Source: Euprymna scolopes (lineage: Eukaryota > Mollusca > Cephalopoda > Sepiida > Sepiolidae). From it: a DNA stretch of 33,466 nt. The position numbers and the translations under genes were made by a program. The stretch spans positions 15,006,348 through 15,039,813 of the forward strand of contig CM044497.1 in the NCBI GenBank assembly GCA_024364805.1. The letters run 5' to 3'. Shown here piece after piece: positions 20,806 through 32,356 of this stretch (positions are counted from its first letter, which is position 1; every line of letters starts with the position of its first letter). The notes below the pieces were generated by a model, which worked only from the letters and a program-made list of their open reading frames with translations, was not told the origin of the DNA and made no database searches.

Positions 20806-23070
20806 GTGAGAATATTTGAACCTTCTTTTGCTGCGGAGAAACCATTGTTCCGGAATGCCCAGAATGTATTTGGGGACTTGTTGTTTTGGAGTGGGCCATA
20901 CAATTCGTGCTCTAGGTGTCGCTATCGACTACCATCCCATACCGATAGAGAATGGTTTATTTGCTTTAAAATCCGGAATATGCGGAAGATATGGCTATCA
21001 GCCCGATTGTCCTGCCACGTTCATGATTGCGACAAGTTAGAGAGGGGTTGGATGTTGATCTTTTTATATTGTGAAAGTTCCAGTAGCATGTCAACCGGTC
21101 GTGAATTCGAATATTATTATGATGATTTATCAGAACTTTGTGGGTCGGAAACTGATGGTTCTGAGGATAACGGGAATTTTATAATAGACAAATAGACTGC
21201 CATAATACTAGTTAGGAGTTGAAATAGGATGTTGTGGAACTGTACCTTGACAAAGTCACGTATTTCTGAGGTCCCCGCAATCACCAAAGTACCATATTTA
21301 CTCTGCTCGTTTTAAGTGAAAAGATATTGATTCATGCTCCAAATAATAGGGAATATGGAAGTCTTTGAATTGTTATTCATAAACTAAAATGTGGAATTAA
21401 AAATGACTGTTAATTCTTGAAATGGAAAGGTAACTTATAAAACTAAAGGAATGGTTTTTCTATGTTACTGATATTAGTGAGTGATTTGGAACCTTGTAAA
21501 TATTGATCACAAACTATCGAAAACGAATCGATAAGTTTGGTGAAGCTAGACACCATTTAATTTATTATATAGAGGAATATGCCCGAATATTAAACCCCTT
21601 GAAGGATGACTTGCGGTTATTACGACACCGGTGGGGAGAACAACGTAATTATCTAGTGAGGTTGGAAGGGTTGGAAAGCAAGCCAAAGGGGGCAGTGCTT
21701 TCTATAATAGACACAGCCTATGGAGTTCTGTTCAGCGTAGTCGCCGAGGGAGACGTATAATTAATTAAACAACGGATAAAAGATTTGGAAATGTCTGTCC
21801 AAGTGAATAAGGGGAACATTCGATATTAAATATTGTAAGGGTGAAGACGGAGAGGAATCGAGAAAGTGTTAATACTATAATTGGCCAATTACAAGTCCTG
21901 CATGAAGAAATATGGAACGTGTCCAGTAAGATTGAAACTTAACTCTCGAGAGGGGAAATGTTTTTGTAAAAATGCTTCCAAATAGTGCATATGTTAAGCC
22001 GTTTAAAACAGACAGAACAATCTTTAATTATATGGACTGAATATATCAGATCGAAACTAGACTCCCTGGCTTTAGGACACTTGTCTTCCAGTGTAATAAT
22101 CCCCGATCAGTTACGGCAAGTGCTAGAGGGCATAAGACAGAAACTGCAGCCCCGCCTTCAACTTGCAATGAGTCCGGAAGAAAAAACTTTGGGAGTACTA
22201 TAACAGCCTTGGATGTAGCTCGCAACTTGGCATTAAGGAAATGCTAGTGTTTATGTTTGTATAACTTTTGAACCGGAAGAACCGATACGAAGTATATCAG
22301 GTTATAACCTTACAGATCCCTACCCGTTAAACACAGCTAAGTTTGGATTAGTGGTCACATATCAGGTAGAAGCAGAATATATAGCCTTCAACATGGCTAG
22401 GGATAGATGTATGTTATTGAGCTGGTAAGAGGCTAAGAAATGTCAGACCAGTGGCCTAGAGATCTATCGATCCGAAAGCCCAATATATGTGAAACGGGGA
22501 TCACAACATGAATATATTGGGACTATACAAACAGGACGATAACATAGTAAGCAAAATGTGGAGAGTGGAGGTAACAGGAGGTTGTTATCTCTGACTGTGG
22601 CGGAGATTACATGGATAATATCTGCCCAAAGCGAACTGGAATTGTCTAGAATGTGCAGGGATGCTGCGGCCGGCACGATCAAGGTGATGCTTACATTGAC
22701 CATGTTGAAGCTGGACAAGGGCTGCGAAACCTGTAGAAGAAGTATAGGACTGCCCACGTATTACCAGTATGGTATACGCTCAATTGAGTAACCTCACCAA
22801 ACTGTGTGACTCATTTGTCCGACAACGTTCTCCACAAGCCGGACTAGAATTGCCAAAAATATTAAAATGCATAAAGTGAATTTGAGGGAATCACAGGCCC
22901 AGTTAGAAATCCCTGGCGGTCAAAGATCAATAAGTCATCTTTCATAGAGTAATAGTGGTGAGATGTAACGGTTCTGATTGTGATGTTGATGGCAGTTATG
23001 TTCTGTGTGAGGAAGCGAGTGAGAAAGCTTGACAGTAAAAAACGCCTCAAGATTGCTTGCACCGATGGCG
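20806..23070 (+). pseudogene. F-type envelope-like region (fossil)
   Basis: The layout resembles the baculovirus F / errantivirus envelope family. There is a cysteine-containing N-part (about 20810-21040), then a basic/GAVLSIIDTAYGVLFSVV-type block near 21675-21740 followed by acidic residues, which is the position and character of the family's fusion peptide. A helical region with an SSSVIIPDQLRQVLE-like block comes near 22090-22130; the family has ...LIP...L...L..I there. A hydrophobic segment with a basic tail lies near 22970-23050. The similarity is by pattern only. It is decayed in several places. Confidence 0.5.
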
Positions 23071-23159
23071 AGGGGTGGCTCTCGCCAAAACTCACCTAAA
23101 ACTGAGATGACCCCAATCAAAGTAGAGGCAGACTCCGATGCCACCCAAGTAGAAAAAAA

Positions 23160-23620
23160 ACACCCTGAGCACCAAGGACCCGGAGATGAACTAATGAAGC
23201 AAAAAAAGATTAATTTGATATCCTCATGATTTCTTTTATAGGAGAATGGGCCAAGAGACTGTCCTGTGTGAAGATAAGACCATAGACCAAGGTGAGGTAA
23301 TTGAAAAAAAGAGGATAATAAAAATAAAAAAATGCGAACAGTCGCTCCAAGATAGCTTAATTGCATGTGTGTTTTTGTACAAGACAATAACCTGGAAGAA
23401 CGGCCTAAAAATAAAAAGGAAAAATGTTGAGGCCATGAGAGACCACGGTCCAGGGGAATGTAATTGAAATAAAAGAATATAGACGAACTGATTGCATGTT
23501 TTTTGCAAGTACATAAACTGAATAATTACATTTTTGACAAACTATTATTAAATAAACGATTAACACAGCAATGGTCCAAGGGGAGATAATCTTTGAAAAA
23601 AAAATAAGTAGAAGGCGAGT
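23160..23620 (+). repeat. Degenerate tandem motif between env and 3' LTR
   Basis: A motif of the form (A/G)CC(A/G)NGGTCCAAGGGGAGATAAT..TTGAAAAAAA recurs near 23170, 23279, 23441 and 23567, spaced 110-160 bp apart. Partial similarity extends into the spacers (TTGCATGT...AAGACAATAA / TTGCATGT...AAGTACATAA). This is non-coding by appearance. Confidence 0.45.
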
Positions 23621-23920
23621 AATATACCTTTTCATCCATAACGCACTATACACGGACAAATATAATCCCTTCTTTCATGGATATATAATTTCAGCATAAT
23701 TATAGTATGTTGTTTAGAGTTTTATTCTTTAGCAGGTGGACTGGTAGTCGAAGAGATAGCCTGTACAAACCAGCTAGTGAGTCGTTGAGTGAAGAGGTAT
23801 CGCTGGACGTTGACTGTCAAGGACCTAATGAGATACGAGACTGATTACAGATAGGTCAAGGGCGGAAGAGAGGCGTGTGGACTGGTTAAACTCAACGATT
23901 TCCTTTGGAAGCTGGGTGAA

Positions 23921-23933
23921 CTAAGGCGGCGGA
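23921..23933 (+). other. Candidate polypurine tract
   Basis: CTAAGGCGGCGGA lies directly before the TGTG start of the 3' LTR. This is the expected position and a purine-rich composition for plus-strand priming, although C residues interrupt it. Confidence 0.45.
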
Positions 23934-24573
23934 TGTGACCAAACCACCTAAGATGGTCGAAAATTTCCCCAGAAGGAAGCGAGTGAAAGCTGAATTAGAG
24001 CTTTTATTTATGTAAGCTATCTCAGGTTCCAAGTAGATAACCTTGCTGGTTAAAAACGGTTTGATTACTGTTGAAAAATACATGAAGGACAAACTAATTT
24101 GAGGAACATTGATGATGATATTGTTTTGTGAAGAGGATTTTTACGTGTTATCGAGCAATATTTTGTCATTGAAGTGACCTTAAGGTATAGGACATAATTT
24201 TGCCGGTATAGGAAAGTAGATTATGGAAAAATTTGGTTTCTGTCAGGAGAATCACCTAAGTAATATGCACAAGTGATATAGCAAATTTGCCAATCAAAGC
24301 GAATCATAATGGACAGAGATTGGTTGGATAAGAACCCCAGGTTTGTCAAACCTCATTCACTCCTACCTTTAAAAGAAGCCGCAGAGCGGTTGTAAAGTGA
24401 GTCGTACAGTTGTCAGTCACCAATCGAGAGTCGACGATTGGGTTTTTCATCACCCCGCGCACACCCCTCGTTCATTGATAGTCCGATATAGAAAGAGGAG
24501 AAATCGGTTGTTGAAAAAAAGTCCCGTTTGAGTTACAATTTAAACAGACGGCTGGTGAAAAAAAGATATTGCA
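23934..24573 (+). repeat. 3' LTR, first part
   Basis: Homologous to about 14010-14637 of the 5' LTR. It is interrupted after GATATTGCA by the DNA transposon; the last seven bases, TATTGCA (24567-24573), are the transposon's target duplication. Confidence 0.8.
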
Positions 24574-24915
24574 TTAGACCTCTTCAAAATTGACCTTTTT
24601 CTTCAAACATATCGAAACTGCTATAATTCCCATTCTCCAAGGTATAAATTAGCTAAATATACCAGTTATTGTGATCTTGGACCTTGGCTATGCCTGCCTC
24701 AAGAGCCATGTAATTTTATTGTTGACGTTTTTCAAAAACACTGCAAAATATGAGATATTATGTCCTTATTTTCATTGTAGCTTTCCAGAGGTTGATGCTA
24801 TAGCATTGAAAGTGGTACCAAATGAAAGCTAATAAAATTTTCTTGCATATGCTAGTAAACACAATAAAACACATGAACACCTGTGTAAATTTTAACTAAT
24901 TTTAATGCACAAACA
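24574..24915 (+). repeat. Left terminal inverted repeat of the DNA transposon
   Basis: Pairs with 27549-27880. The first 21 bp are identical to the opposite end. It is slightly longer than the right arm because of a small duplicated AACACA(T/A)-type segment near 24868-24885. Confidence 0.9.
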
Positions 24916-25018
24916 TCTGACACACTACAAAAAATCAGTTTGGTAGTATGATAGCACTGCACCGACACATATATTGCATAAGAAACTGTCAGATAGGATG
25001 TTACTAATACATGTATTA

Positions 25019-27377
25019 TCACTTGTTCAATGTGGCTTTTTTGAAACTGTCAATTTTTTTCCTGTGGTACTCCACAACTTGTAGTAAGCAGTTTCTTTGC
25101 TCTGGGTCACTTGTGATCTGAGTTGCAAAGTCACTCATTAGTTTCACACCTCTCTCAGCCACATCATTGGTCACTTTCACTGATCTCACAAACTTCTGTG
25201 CATTCCTGTATCTGTCATTGTCTTCTCATGTGTCAGCAGGGTAGTGAGCCAGTCACATTTCACTCGAAGAGCATCAAACAGATAGTGAGACTCTGGCTCT
25301 ACCAGGTCTGTGAGAACTGTAGCTGCATTGATGACAGGAAACACTGGCTTGCCTTTCCTGTAACTCTCAGGTTTCTCTGTTTCTGACAGCTTGACCGCGA
25401 GCTTCTCTTTTGCAGACTTGGTCATGCTGGCATGTGAACTGAACAAGGTGAATGGCACTAGTTCCTGGGTCAGATACCAACGGTGGTTGTTCATTTTCTT
25501 GAGAACAGAGGTTGCCAGTTCATAGTCATACTGCTTGTATTGCAGCATGTTCTTCATAAGCTGGAGGTCATAGATAGGTGCATCAGCTGCAGATGTGGTG
25601 GTCACCCAGTGGCTGGTGTAGAATAAGGCCAGGAACTTGTTCATCCTCTCCAGCTTGAAGATAGTGTCCGTGTTGTATTTTAGTTCCTTGGAAAACATGA
25701 GCATCTTCATACAGTAAATGTTCCTGGCCATCCAGCGGGCTTGGTGAATGGCACCTGGCTTGGCCCAGTGGATACCTCGAGGAGGTTCCTCACCAAGCAG
25801 GATCAGGCACAGCTCTGCCACCTCTCTGTAATCTGCCCTCAGACTTGCTTCCTCAAGGAAATTGCTTAAGACTGTAATTGTGCTTGTCTTCTTCTGTTTC
25901 AAGTCTTGTTCAACTATGCCTAGAACTCTTGGGCAGTCCTTAACCAACTTGTCCTACTTCTCCTTCACATTGCTGAACATTAGGTTGTCAGGACTCTTGA
26001 CCTTGCTGAACACAGCCTCCCATACACTTCCAATTATTACCTCTGCTATGTGATGGCGACAAGCGAAGTAGAATACCTTTTTGCCTAGTTTTTCTTCAAT
26101 AAGCTTCGCTGCACCCTTGTTGATGCCACTGTTGTTTGCTGTGGTATCAAATACCAAGCCTACAATGTTGTCTGTGAGACCCCATGATCTATCAGTTCCA
26201 ATGTAGCATTACACCATTGGATTCCTGTGGAACTTTCTATGAAGGGCACACCAAGCAGCTTCCCTTCTTCATACTGTGGAGTACCAAAGACGAGCACTGC
26301 AAGACTTTCCACTGGGTATCTTTCACCAAGAACATCCCGTAGAAGTGTTCCATCCCAGTGTAGTGTGCAGTAATCTGGCAGACTTTCCTTGAAGTTGTTC
26401 ATGTAACTTTGGCACAAGTTATGACGAGTGCTTATCCTATTTCGTCTTGTAGTAGAGGCTGATATAGCAAAGTCATCAAGATCTGCGCATCCTGCCTTCA
26501 ACACTGCAGACACCATGGCTATAGTCTGGTTGACAGAGAGTGACAACCGATCTGCAGTGCTACAAATCTCTTCACTGGTCATAACTGAGTGTGGAAAGTG
26601 TAAGGTTATCATACTTGGTTTTGATGAACAGCTTGGTGTTGTATCAGTGTATTCTGAACCCTCACTAGTACCAGAGCCTTGACTGTTCTCTGGGTCTTCA
26701 TCACTTGAAATTTTCCCAACTTCTGCTGCTGCAGCAGTCACTGATGATAACATTCTCTCTTCTCTTTCTTCTCGGAAGCTTTTCTCTCTAGACTTCTTCT
26801 CAAACACCTTATCATGACCTGACATGTGTGCCAGGCGAGTGGTCTATTGGTCCAAGTAGAAATTGACGTCCTCTTCCTTGGTCTCCTTTGTGAGCAGCCT
26901 GTTGTTTCTTATCTACTCCACAACATCTTTTGCTCCAATATCAAATAACTTGTCTAAGTCCTTCAGAAAGTATGCCCGTTTCTCTTCCTCTGGTTTGTTA
27001 TTTCTTCCCTTGTTTTTAACAATTTTCCTGTAATTTTCATGGAGGATCATGAAACGGTTGACTGCATTTGGTTTAGTTAGTGTTTTAATCCTTGCCATAT
27101 TCCATAATGGCAAAACGATATCCACTGTATCATGGGCTAAAGACCTATTGTCACTGTTGGGATTATCATTCCTCAAATGCAGGAAATACTGGAACACCTG
27201 TCGATTAGTAGGAAGTTGAGAGCCCCTGATGCTGGAGCTGGGTTGCCCAATGAGATACACATCACTGAATGACCTTGTGGCAGGAGTTGCCACCTTTCTT
27301 CTCTTTTCAGTTGGTTCATCCCGTTCACTTGTATCGCTGACCACTTTCCCACAGCGTAGTTGTCTTCCAGATGCCAT
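25019..27377 (-). pseudogene. DDE transposase with FDTT / CRHH / AERG motifs, decayed
   Basis: Reading leftward from ATG at 27377, the protein would be about 786 codons long and would end at TGA 25019-25021. The N-terminal part (27377-26916) is basic with KRRK, then LPTNRQVFQYFLHLRND and a segment ending LDKLFDIGAKD. A serine/acid-rich linker follows (26770-26640). The catalytic part has LHWDGT (first Asp, near 26365), VFDTTANNSG (second Asp, near 26150), CRHH 22 residues after that motif (the C-x2-H motif of many eukaryotic transposases), and NDVAERGVKLM (candidate Glu, near 25150). Breaks: TAG at 26913-26915, 26844-26846 and 25954-25956; a frameshift near 26180-26190; another near 25200-25215. 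I recall similar proteins annotated only as uncharacterised in several invertebrates, but cannot check this. Confidence 0.75.
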
Positions 27378-27548
27378 GTTGTCAGCAGTTCACAAATCTT
27401 AACAAATCAGCTTTAACTTACAATCTGAAATGAAGAGATAAAAACATACTTAGTGATAATAAATTATATACATGCATTAAGAGTAACATTTTTGGGATAA
27501 AGTTATGTATTATATGATGGCATCCTTTCCAAGCATAAAAAATATATA
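27378..27548. other. 5' flank of the transposase inside the DNA transposon
   Basis: Lies between the transposase start and the right inverted repeat and presumably holds the 5' untranslated part. It is AT-rich with no clear TATA box or intron signals. Confidence 0.4.
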
Positions 27549-27880
27549 TGTTTGTGCATTAAAATTAATCAAAATTAAGACAAGTGTTCATGTGTTTACT
27601 ACCATATGCAAGAAAATTTTATTAGCTTTCATTTGGTACCACTTTTAATGCTATAGCATCAACCTCTGGAAATCTACAATGAAAATAAGGACATAATATC
27701 CCATATTTTGCAGCGTTTTTGAAAAACGTCAACAATAAAATTACATGGCTCTTGAGGCAGGCATAGCCAAGGTCCAAGATCACAATAACTGGTATATTTA
27801 GCTAATTTATACCTTGGAGAATGGGAATAATAGCAGTTTCTATATGTTTGAAGAGAATTGTCAATTTTGAAGAGGTCTAA
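27549..27880 (-). repeat. Right terminal inverted repeat of the DNA transposon
   Basis: The reverse complement matches 24574-24915 at about 95% by eye. It ends ...GAGGTCTAA, followed by the duplicated TATTGCA. Confidence 0.9.
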
Positions 27881-27887
27881 TATTGCA

Positions 27888-28321
27888 TACATCTTTTTAT
27901 TTTACTTTCCTCCTGTTTATAATTGTACAAAAATGACTTTTTTCTTGCAATCAAAATGTGTTTTAATAATTAATTCATACAAACGAAACCCAAACTTGCG
28001 TCAGAGTCATTTATTCGTCGCTTACAGAACTTATGATTAACTTGCAGACAAATGATCCCAAATTGAAGTAATCTGTTTCAGCTACAACAAGTAAAGAGGA
28101 AAGAATAGCGAATCTAACGCCTGGCATACGACCCTAAGCGCATATCCTCTTTGGACACTTTAAGTTATATACATTAGGTTTTCTTTTTTTGTATTGTTAA
28201 AATTTTTTACTTTTTTCCTCCACCTGCAAACAACTACTGAGACAAGAACTACAAGAATCTCGCACCAATCCCGTCATCGTTGAAGCAGCTGAAATCGCGC
28301 TATTGGACTCCCGTCGAGGAA
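27888..28321 (+). repeat. 3' LTR, second part
   Basis: Continues the alignment to the 5' LTR (about 14638-15070). Positions 27960-28033 match 14711-14784 with a single difference, far better than the rest of the LTR. The end is placed at ...GGAA just before TACATT. Confidence 0.75.
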
Positions 28322-28327
28322 TACATT

Positions 28328-29339
<1,012 letters not shown>

Positions 29340-29628
29340 TGACGCCAAAAAGAAATATCGCACTTGTCACTTTGTCAGAAGCCGCAAATTTAAGCTAAAT
29401 TAAATGTAACATGTAACTGTTTAATCAACCCATACCTCATTTATTCCTCTATAACTTTACCTATCCATATTTGACTTTTAATTTAAGCATCCCAGTGTTC
29501 ACGTCAATACAAAAAATAACTTCAAATCAAGAAGGCAAAAAGAAACTCCATGCAATGGAAAATTGTTATTTAAATGTAATCTTAGAACATTAATGCAACA
29601 CAAATACAACAGGAACACAATGAACTCG

Positions 29629-30643
29629 TTAATATTTTGTAGCATAGTCCTTTTGCAATTTGACAGCCTGCAATCTTTTAGGCATTCCTTAATTTAATCT
29701 ACGGCAATACTCTGATGAAAGGTCATCTCATTTCTCTTTACTTTTTGTCCAAAATTCGCCTAGAGTTGAAATGTTATCATTGTGTAGCTGTTGTTTGATG
29801 TAGTGCCATGCGTTTTTGATAGAGTTGAGGTCTTGAGATTATGCAGGCAAATCCATGGAATATTATGCTCTTCAATGAATCTCTTTCCATTGTCAGCTGT
29901 GTGAATGGGAGCATTATTCTACATAAAGATGGGATTTTCATCCAAATATCGACTAAAGGAGGGTAGAAAATGATCAGTCAGCATATCAATGTACTTGGTC
30001 GAATAAATCTGATCTTGCAAGCGAAATATAGACCTTGGAACATTGGCACTAATAACAGCCCCACACCCAAACTGAAGCTTGCAGCGGTGAAACTGTGCAC
30101 CTAGGATTACAATCTTCGTCCTTCCTTCGGCTGACTTACTGCCCACCATCACTGCCTAACCTATTGAACTTGCTTTAGTCACTAAAAATCATTTTCGACC
30201 AAAATGAAGAGTCATGATCTTCATTGCATCTGACGAAGTCCAGACGGCGCTTTCTGTTCTTTACAGAAATCATTGGGCTGTGCGTTGCAACACAGCATCG
30301 CAAATTAAATTCTTTCCATCTTTTCTAAACTGTTTCTACAGTTTAGAAAAGATGAGAGAACATTTTAACAGATTAGATTATTACTGTTGTTGGATTTGTG
30401 GAGTCGTTTCCAATCTGTTTCGAAAGCTGTGGATCTTGATATCATTATCTTCCCTGTAGGAAGTAACTCTAGGACGATCAAGTTTTAAGTGTACCACGAA
30501 CACTGCCGGTGTTTTGGTGATTTTGCAGTCATTCGTACGGTTTTCTCATCACATTTCAATCTGCGACCGATTTCTTGATTGGAGAAACCAGAAAGGTGGG
30601 GATTAATAAGCTTCTGACAATCACTAAAACAAAGTCGAGGCAT
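29629..30643 (-). pseudogene. Tc1-type transposase, decayed
   Basis: This runs from ATG at 30643 to TAA at 29629-29631, about 338 codons, the usual Tc1 length. The N-terminus has MPRLCFSDCQ and an HTH-like segment with FSNQEIGRRL (DNA-binding paired-like domain). The middle has KNRKRRLDFVR, FWSKMIFSD*SKFN (family: W..V..SDES.F, with the Glu codon now TGA/TAG-type stop) and GCGAVISAN (family: WGCFS..G). Then come STKYIDMLTDHFLP and a block near 29890-29925 (family: Q.DNAP.H). The end MPKRLQAVKLQKDYATKY matches the family's RMP.R..AVI...G..TKY. Several stops and frame changes are present, so it is inactive. Symbol left empty because it is a mobile-element gene. Confidence 0.8.
30317..30354. repeat. 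Perfect 16-bp inverted repeat inside the Tc1 transposase
   Basis: CATCTTTTCTAAACTG and its exact reverse complement are separated by six bases (TTTCTA). It lies within the decayed transposase and disrupts the usual spacing between its N-terminal and catalytic parts. Confidence 0.85.
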
Positions 30644-30957
30644 ATGGACTAAATGTTACGTTGTATAACCTGGAGCAACAACAATTACAATTAGAGATGC
30701 TTTGTTACCTAAAAGGTAAATAATTTAAACTGGTTTTAAGCTCATTTATTGCTACGGATTTTATTTTGTTTTTTCTTCTCAATTTGAAGTTTATTTTTTA
30801 AATTGACGTAAACCCGAGAATAAATCAATTCATTTAAATATTAAATTCATAGAGGAATAAAAGGTAAATCAATGAAGTTTAGGTTGTTTAAACAGTTACA
30901 TTCATTTTAGCTTATATTTGCGGCTTTTGAAAAAATGACAAATGCGGACTTTTTAAA

Positions 30958-31106
30958 TGAATTCAATTATTTATAGAAAAGTGCATTTTTACCTAAATGC
31001 AAGTTGGGAATAATTTCCCTTTGGGGGTACCAAATTGGTCAAAGGGAAAATTATCCACAACTCGCATTTAGGTAAAAATGCACTTTCGTATAAATAATTG
31101 AATTCA
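30958..31106. repeat. 149-bp near-perfect hairpin (foldback, MITE-like)
   Basis: The left arm 30958-31023 and right arm 31040-31106 are reverse complements with only a few differences, around a 16-bp centre (GGGGTACCAAATTGGT). The outer ends read TGAATTCAATTATTTATA. It abuts the truncated end of the Tc1 copy on the left and lies 70 bp before the tRNA-like head on the right. No coding part is present. Confidence 0.85.
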
Positions 31107-31174
31107 TTCAAAGCGTATCGCAAAAACAAAAAAACAAGTAAAATAACATCTACGTAAATCGCGATATATCCGAA

Positions 31175-31350
31175 GAGCCGCGCGAGTTGGTACACTGGAA
31201 AGAGTTCAGGCTTCTAACCATGGGGTCCCAATTTCGAATCTCGCTAGATTGAGCCACTCTGATGAGTCGTAGACGACGAAACATGTGTCAGCGAATAATT
31301 ATATTTAAAAAGGCAATACATATATAATTGCTTCTAAATAAATTAATAGG
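31175..31350 (+). repeat. tRNA-headed SINE-like element with hammerhead tail
   Basis: Positions 31177-31250 resemble tRNA-Arg(UCU). There is an A-box-like GCGAGTTGGTA at about 31181-31191, an anticodon loop CTTCTAA at 31211-31217, and a B-box TTTCGAATC at 31232-31240. The anticodon stem is imperfect, so this is a derived copy and not a working tRNA. It is followed within 10 bp by a hammerhead core, then an AT-rich tail (to about 31350) with CAATACATATATAATTG. A pol III promoter directly before a self-cleaving motif recalls the Sm-alpha family of schistosomes. The right boundary is uncertain and no target duplication was found. Confidence 0.55.
31255..31293 (+). ncRNA. Hammerhead ribozyme core, type I, minimal stem III
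   Basis: All conserved core parts are present in order: CTGATGA (31259-31265), stem II GTCG/CGAC with loop TAGA (31266-31277), GAAA (31278-31281), stem III of one C-G pair with loop ATGT (31282-31287), and TC completing GUC with the cleavage site after 31289. Stem I pairs CACT (31255-31258) with AGCG (31290-31293) at three of four positions. The A.C mismatch would be a C-G pair if the CpG had not decayed (CGCT to CACT). Minimal stem III is the form known from Penelope-like elements and animal retrozymes. Weak stem I makes activity of this copy doubtful. Confidence 0.7.
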
Positions 31351-32165
<815 letters not shown>

Positions 32166-32356
32166 GTTTTTTGTGTAAGTAATTTTCTAACATGAAAAAG
32201 GGAGCCCCACGTTCTTTGCAGCAGCCTTGACAATGTCCTCAATATATTTATTCTTATTCACGTTGCCTGTGAATGCTATATACATAATTACTAATGTGTT
32301 GCTAGAGACTCTCTTTGAATTCATCACCAGCAAATCTTTCATTTCTCATTATTCAT

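Larger units (their letters stand above)
24574..27880 (-). mobile_element. DNA transposon, ~335-bp TIRs, 7-bp TSD
   Basis: A 3,307-bp insertion begins TTAGACCTCTTCAAAATTGA and ends with its exact reverse complement. Inverted repeats extend 342 bp (left) and 332 bp (right), with about 95% identity by eye. TATTGCA is duplicated on both sides (24567-24573 and 27881-27887). The empty site GATATTGCATA is preserved at the matching place in the 5' LTR, which confirms the boundaries. It encodes one decayed transposase on the minus strand. A 7-bp duplication does not fit hAT (8 bp) or MULE (9-10 bp); Dada elements make 6-7 bp. The superfamily is not settled. Confidence 0.9.
14010..28321 (+). mobile_element. 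Ty3/Gypsy-type LTR element with envelope region (fossil)
   Basis: A single plus-strand element contains, in order, a 5' LTR, a gag-like region with zinc knuckles, RNase H, integrase, an F-type envelope-like region, a short tandem array, a purine-rich tract and a 3' LTR. The 3' LTR is split by a nested DNA transposon. The sequence TACATT flanks both outer ends (14004-14009 and 28322-28327) and is a candidate target duplication. The LTRs differ at roughly a fifth of positions by eye outside one block, so the insertion is old. The coding region is heavily broken, with many breaks, and the set of parts is incomplete. An env-bearing Ty3/Gypsy lineage (errantivirus-like in layout) fits best. Confidence 0.8.

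Noticed and set aside
27674-27892. Minus-strand open frame in the right TIR
   Set aside because: It lies within the inverted repeat, the left arm does not keep it as a frame, and it ends in the target duplication.
29712-29735. CTGATGA inside the Tc1 copy
   Set aside because: No GAAAC box or stem II follows; it is part of the decayed transposase on the opposite strand.
31175-31250. Functional tRNA-Arg gene
   Set aside because: The anticodon stem has mismatches and no acceptor stem forms, so it is a tRNA-derived repeat head, not a working tRNA.
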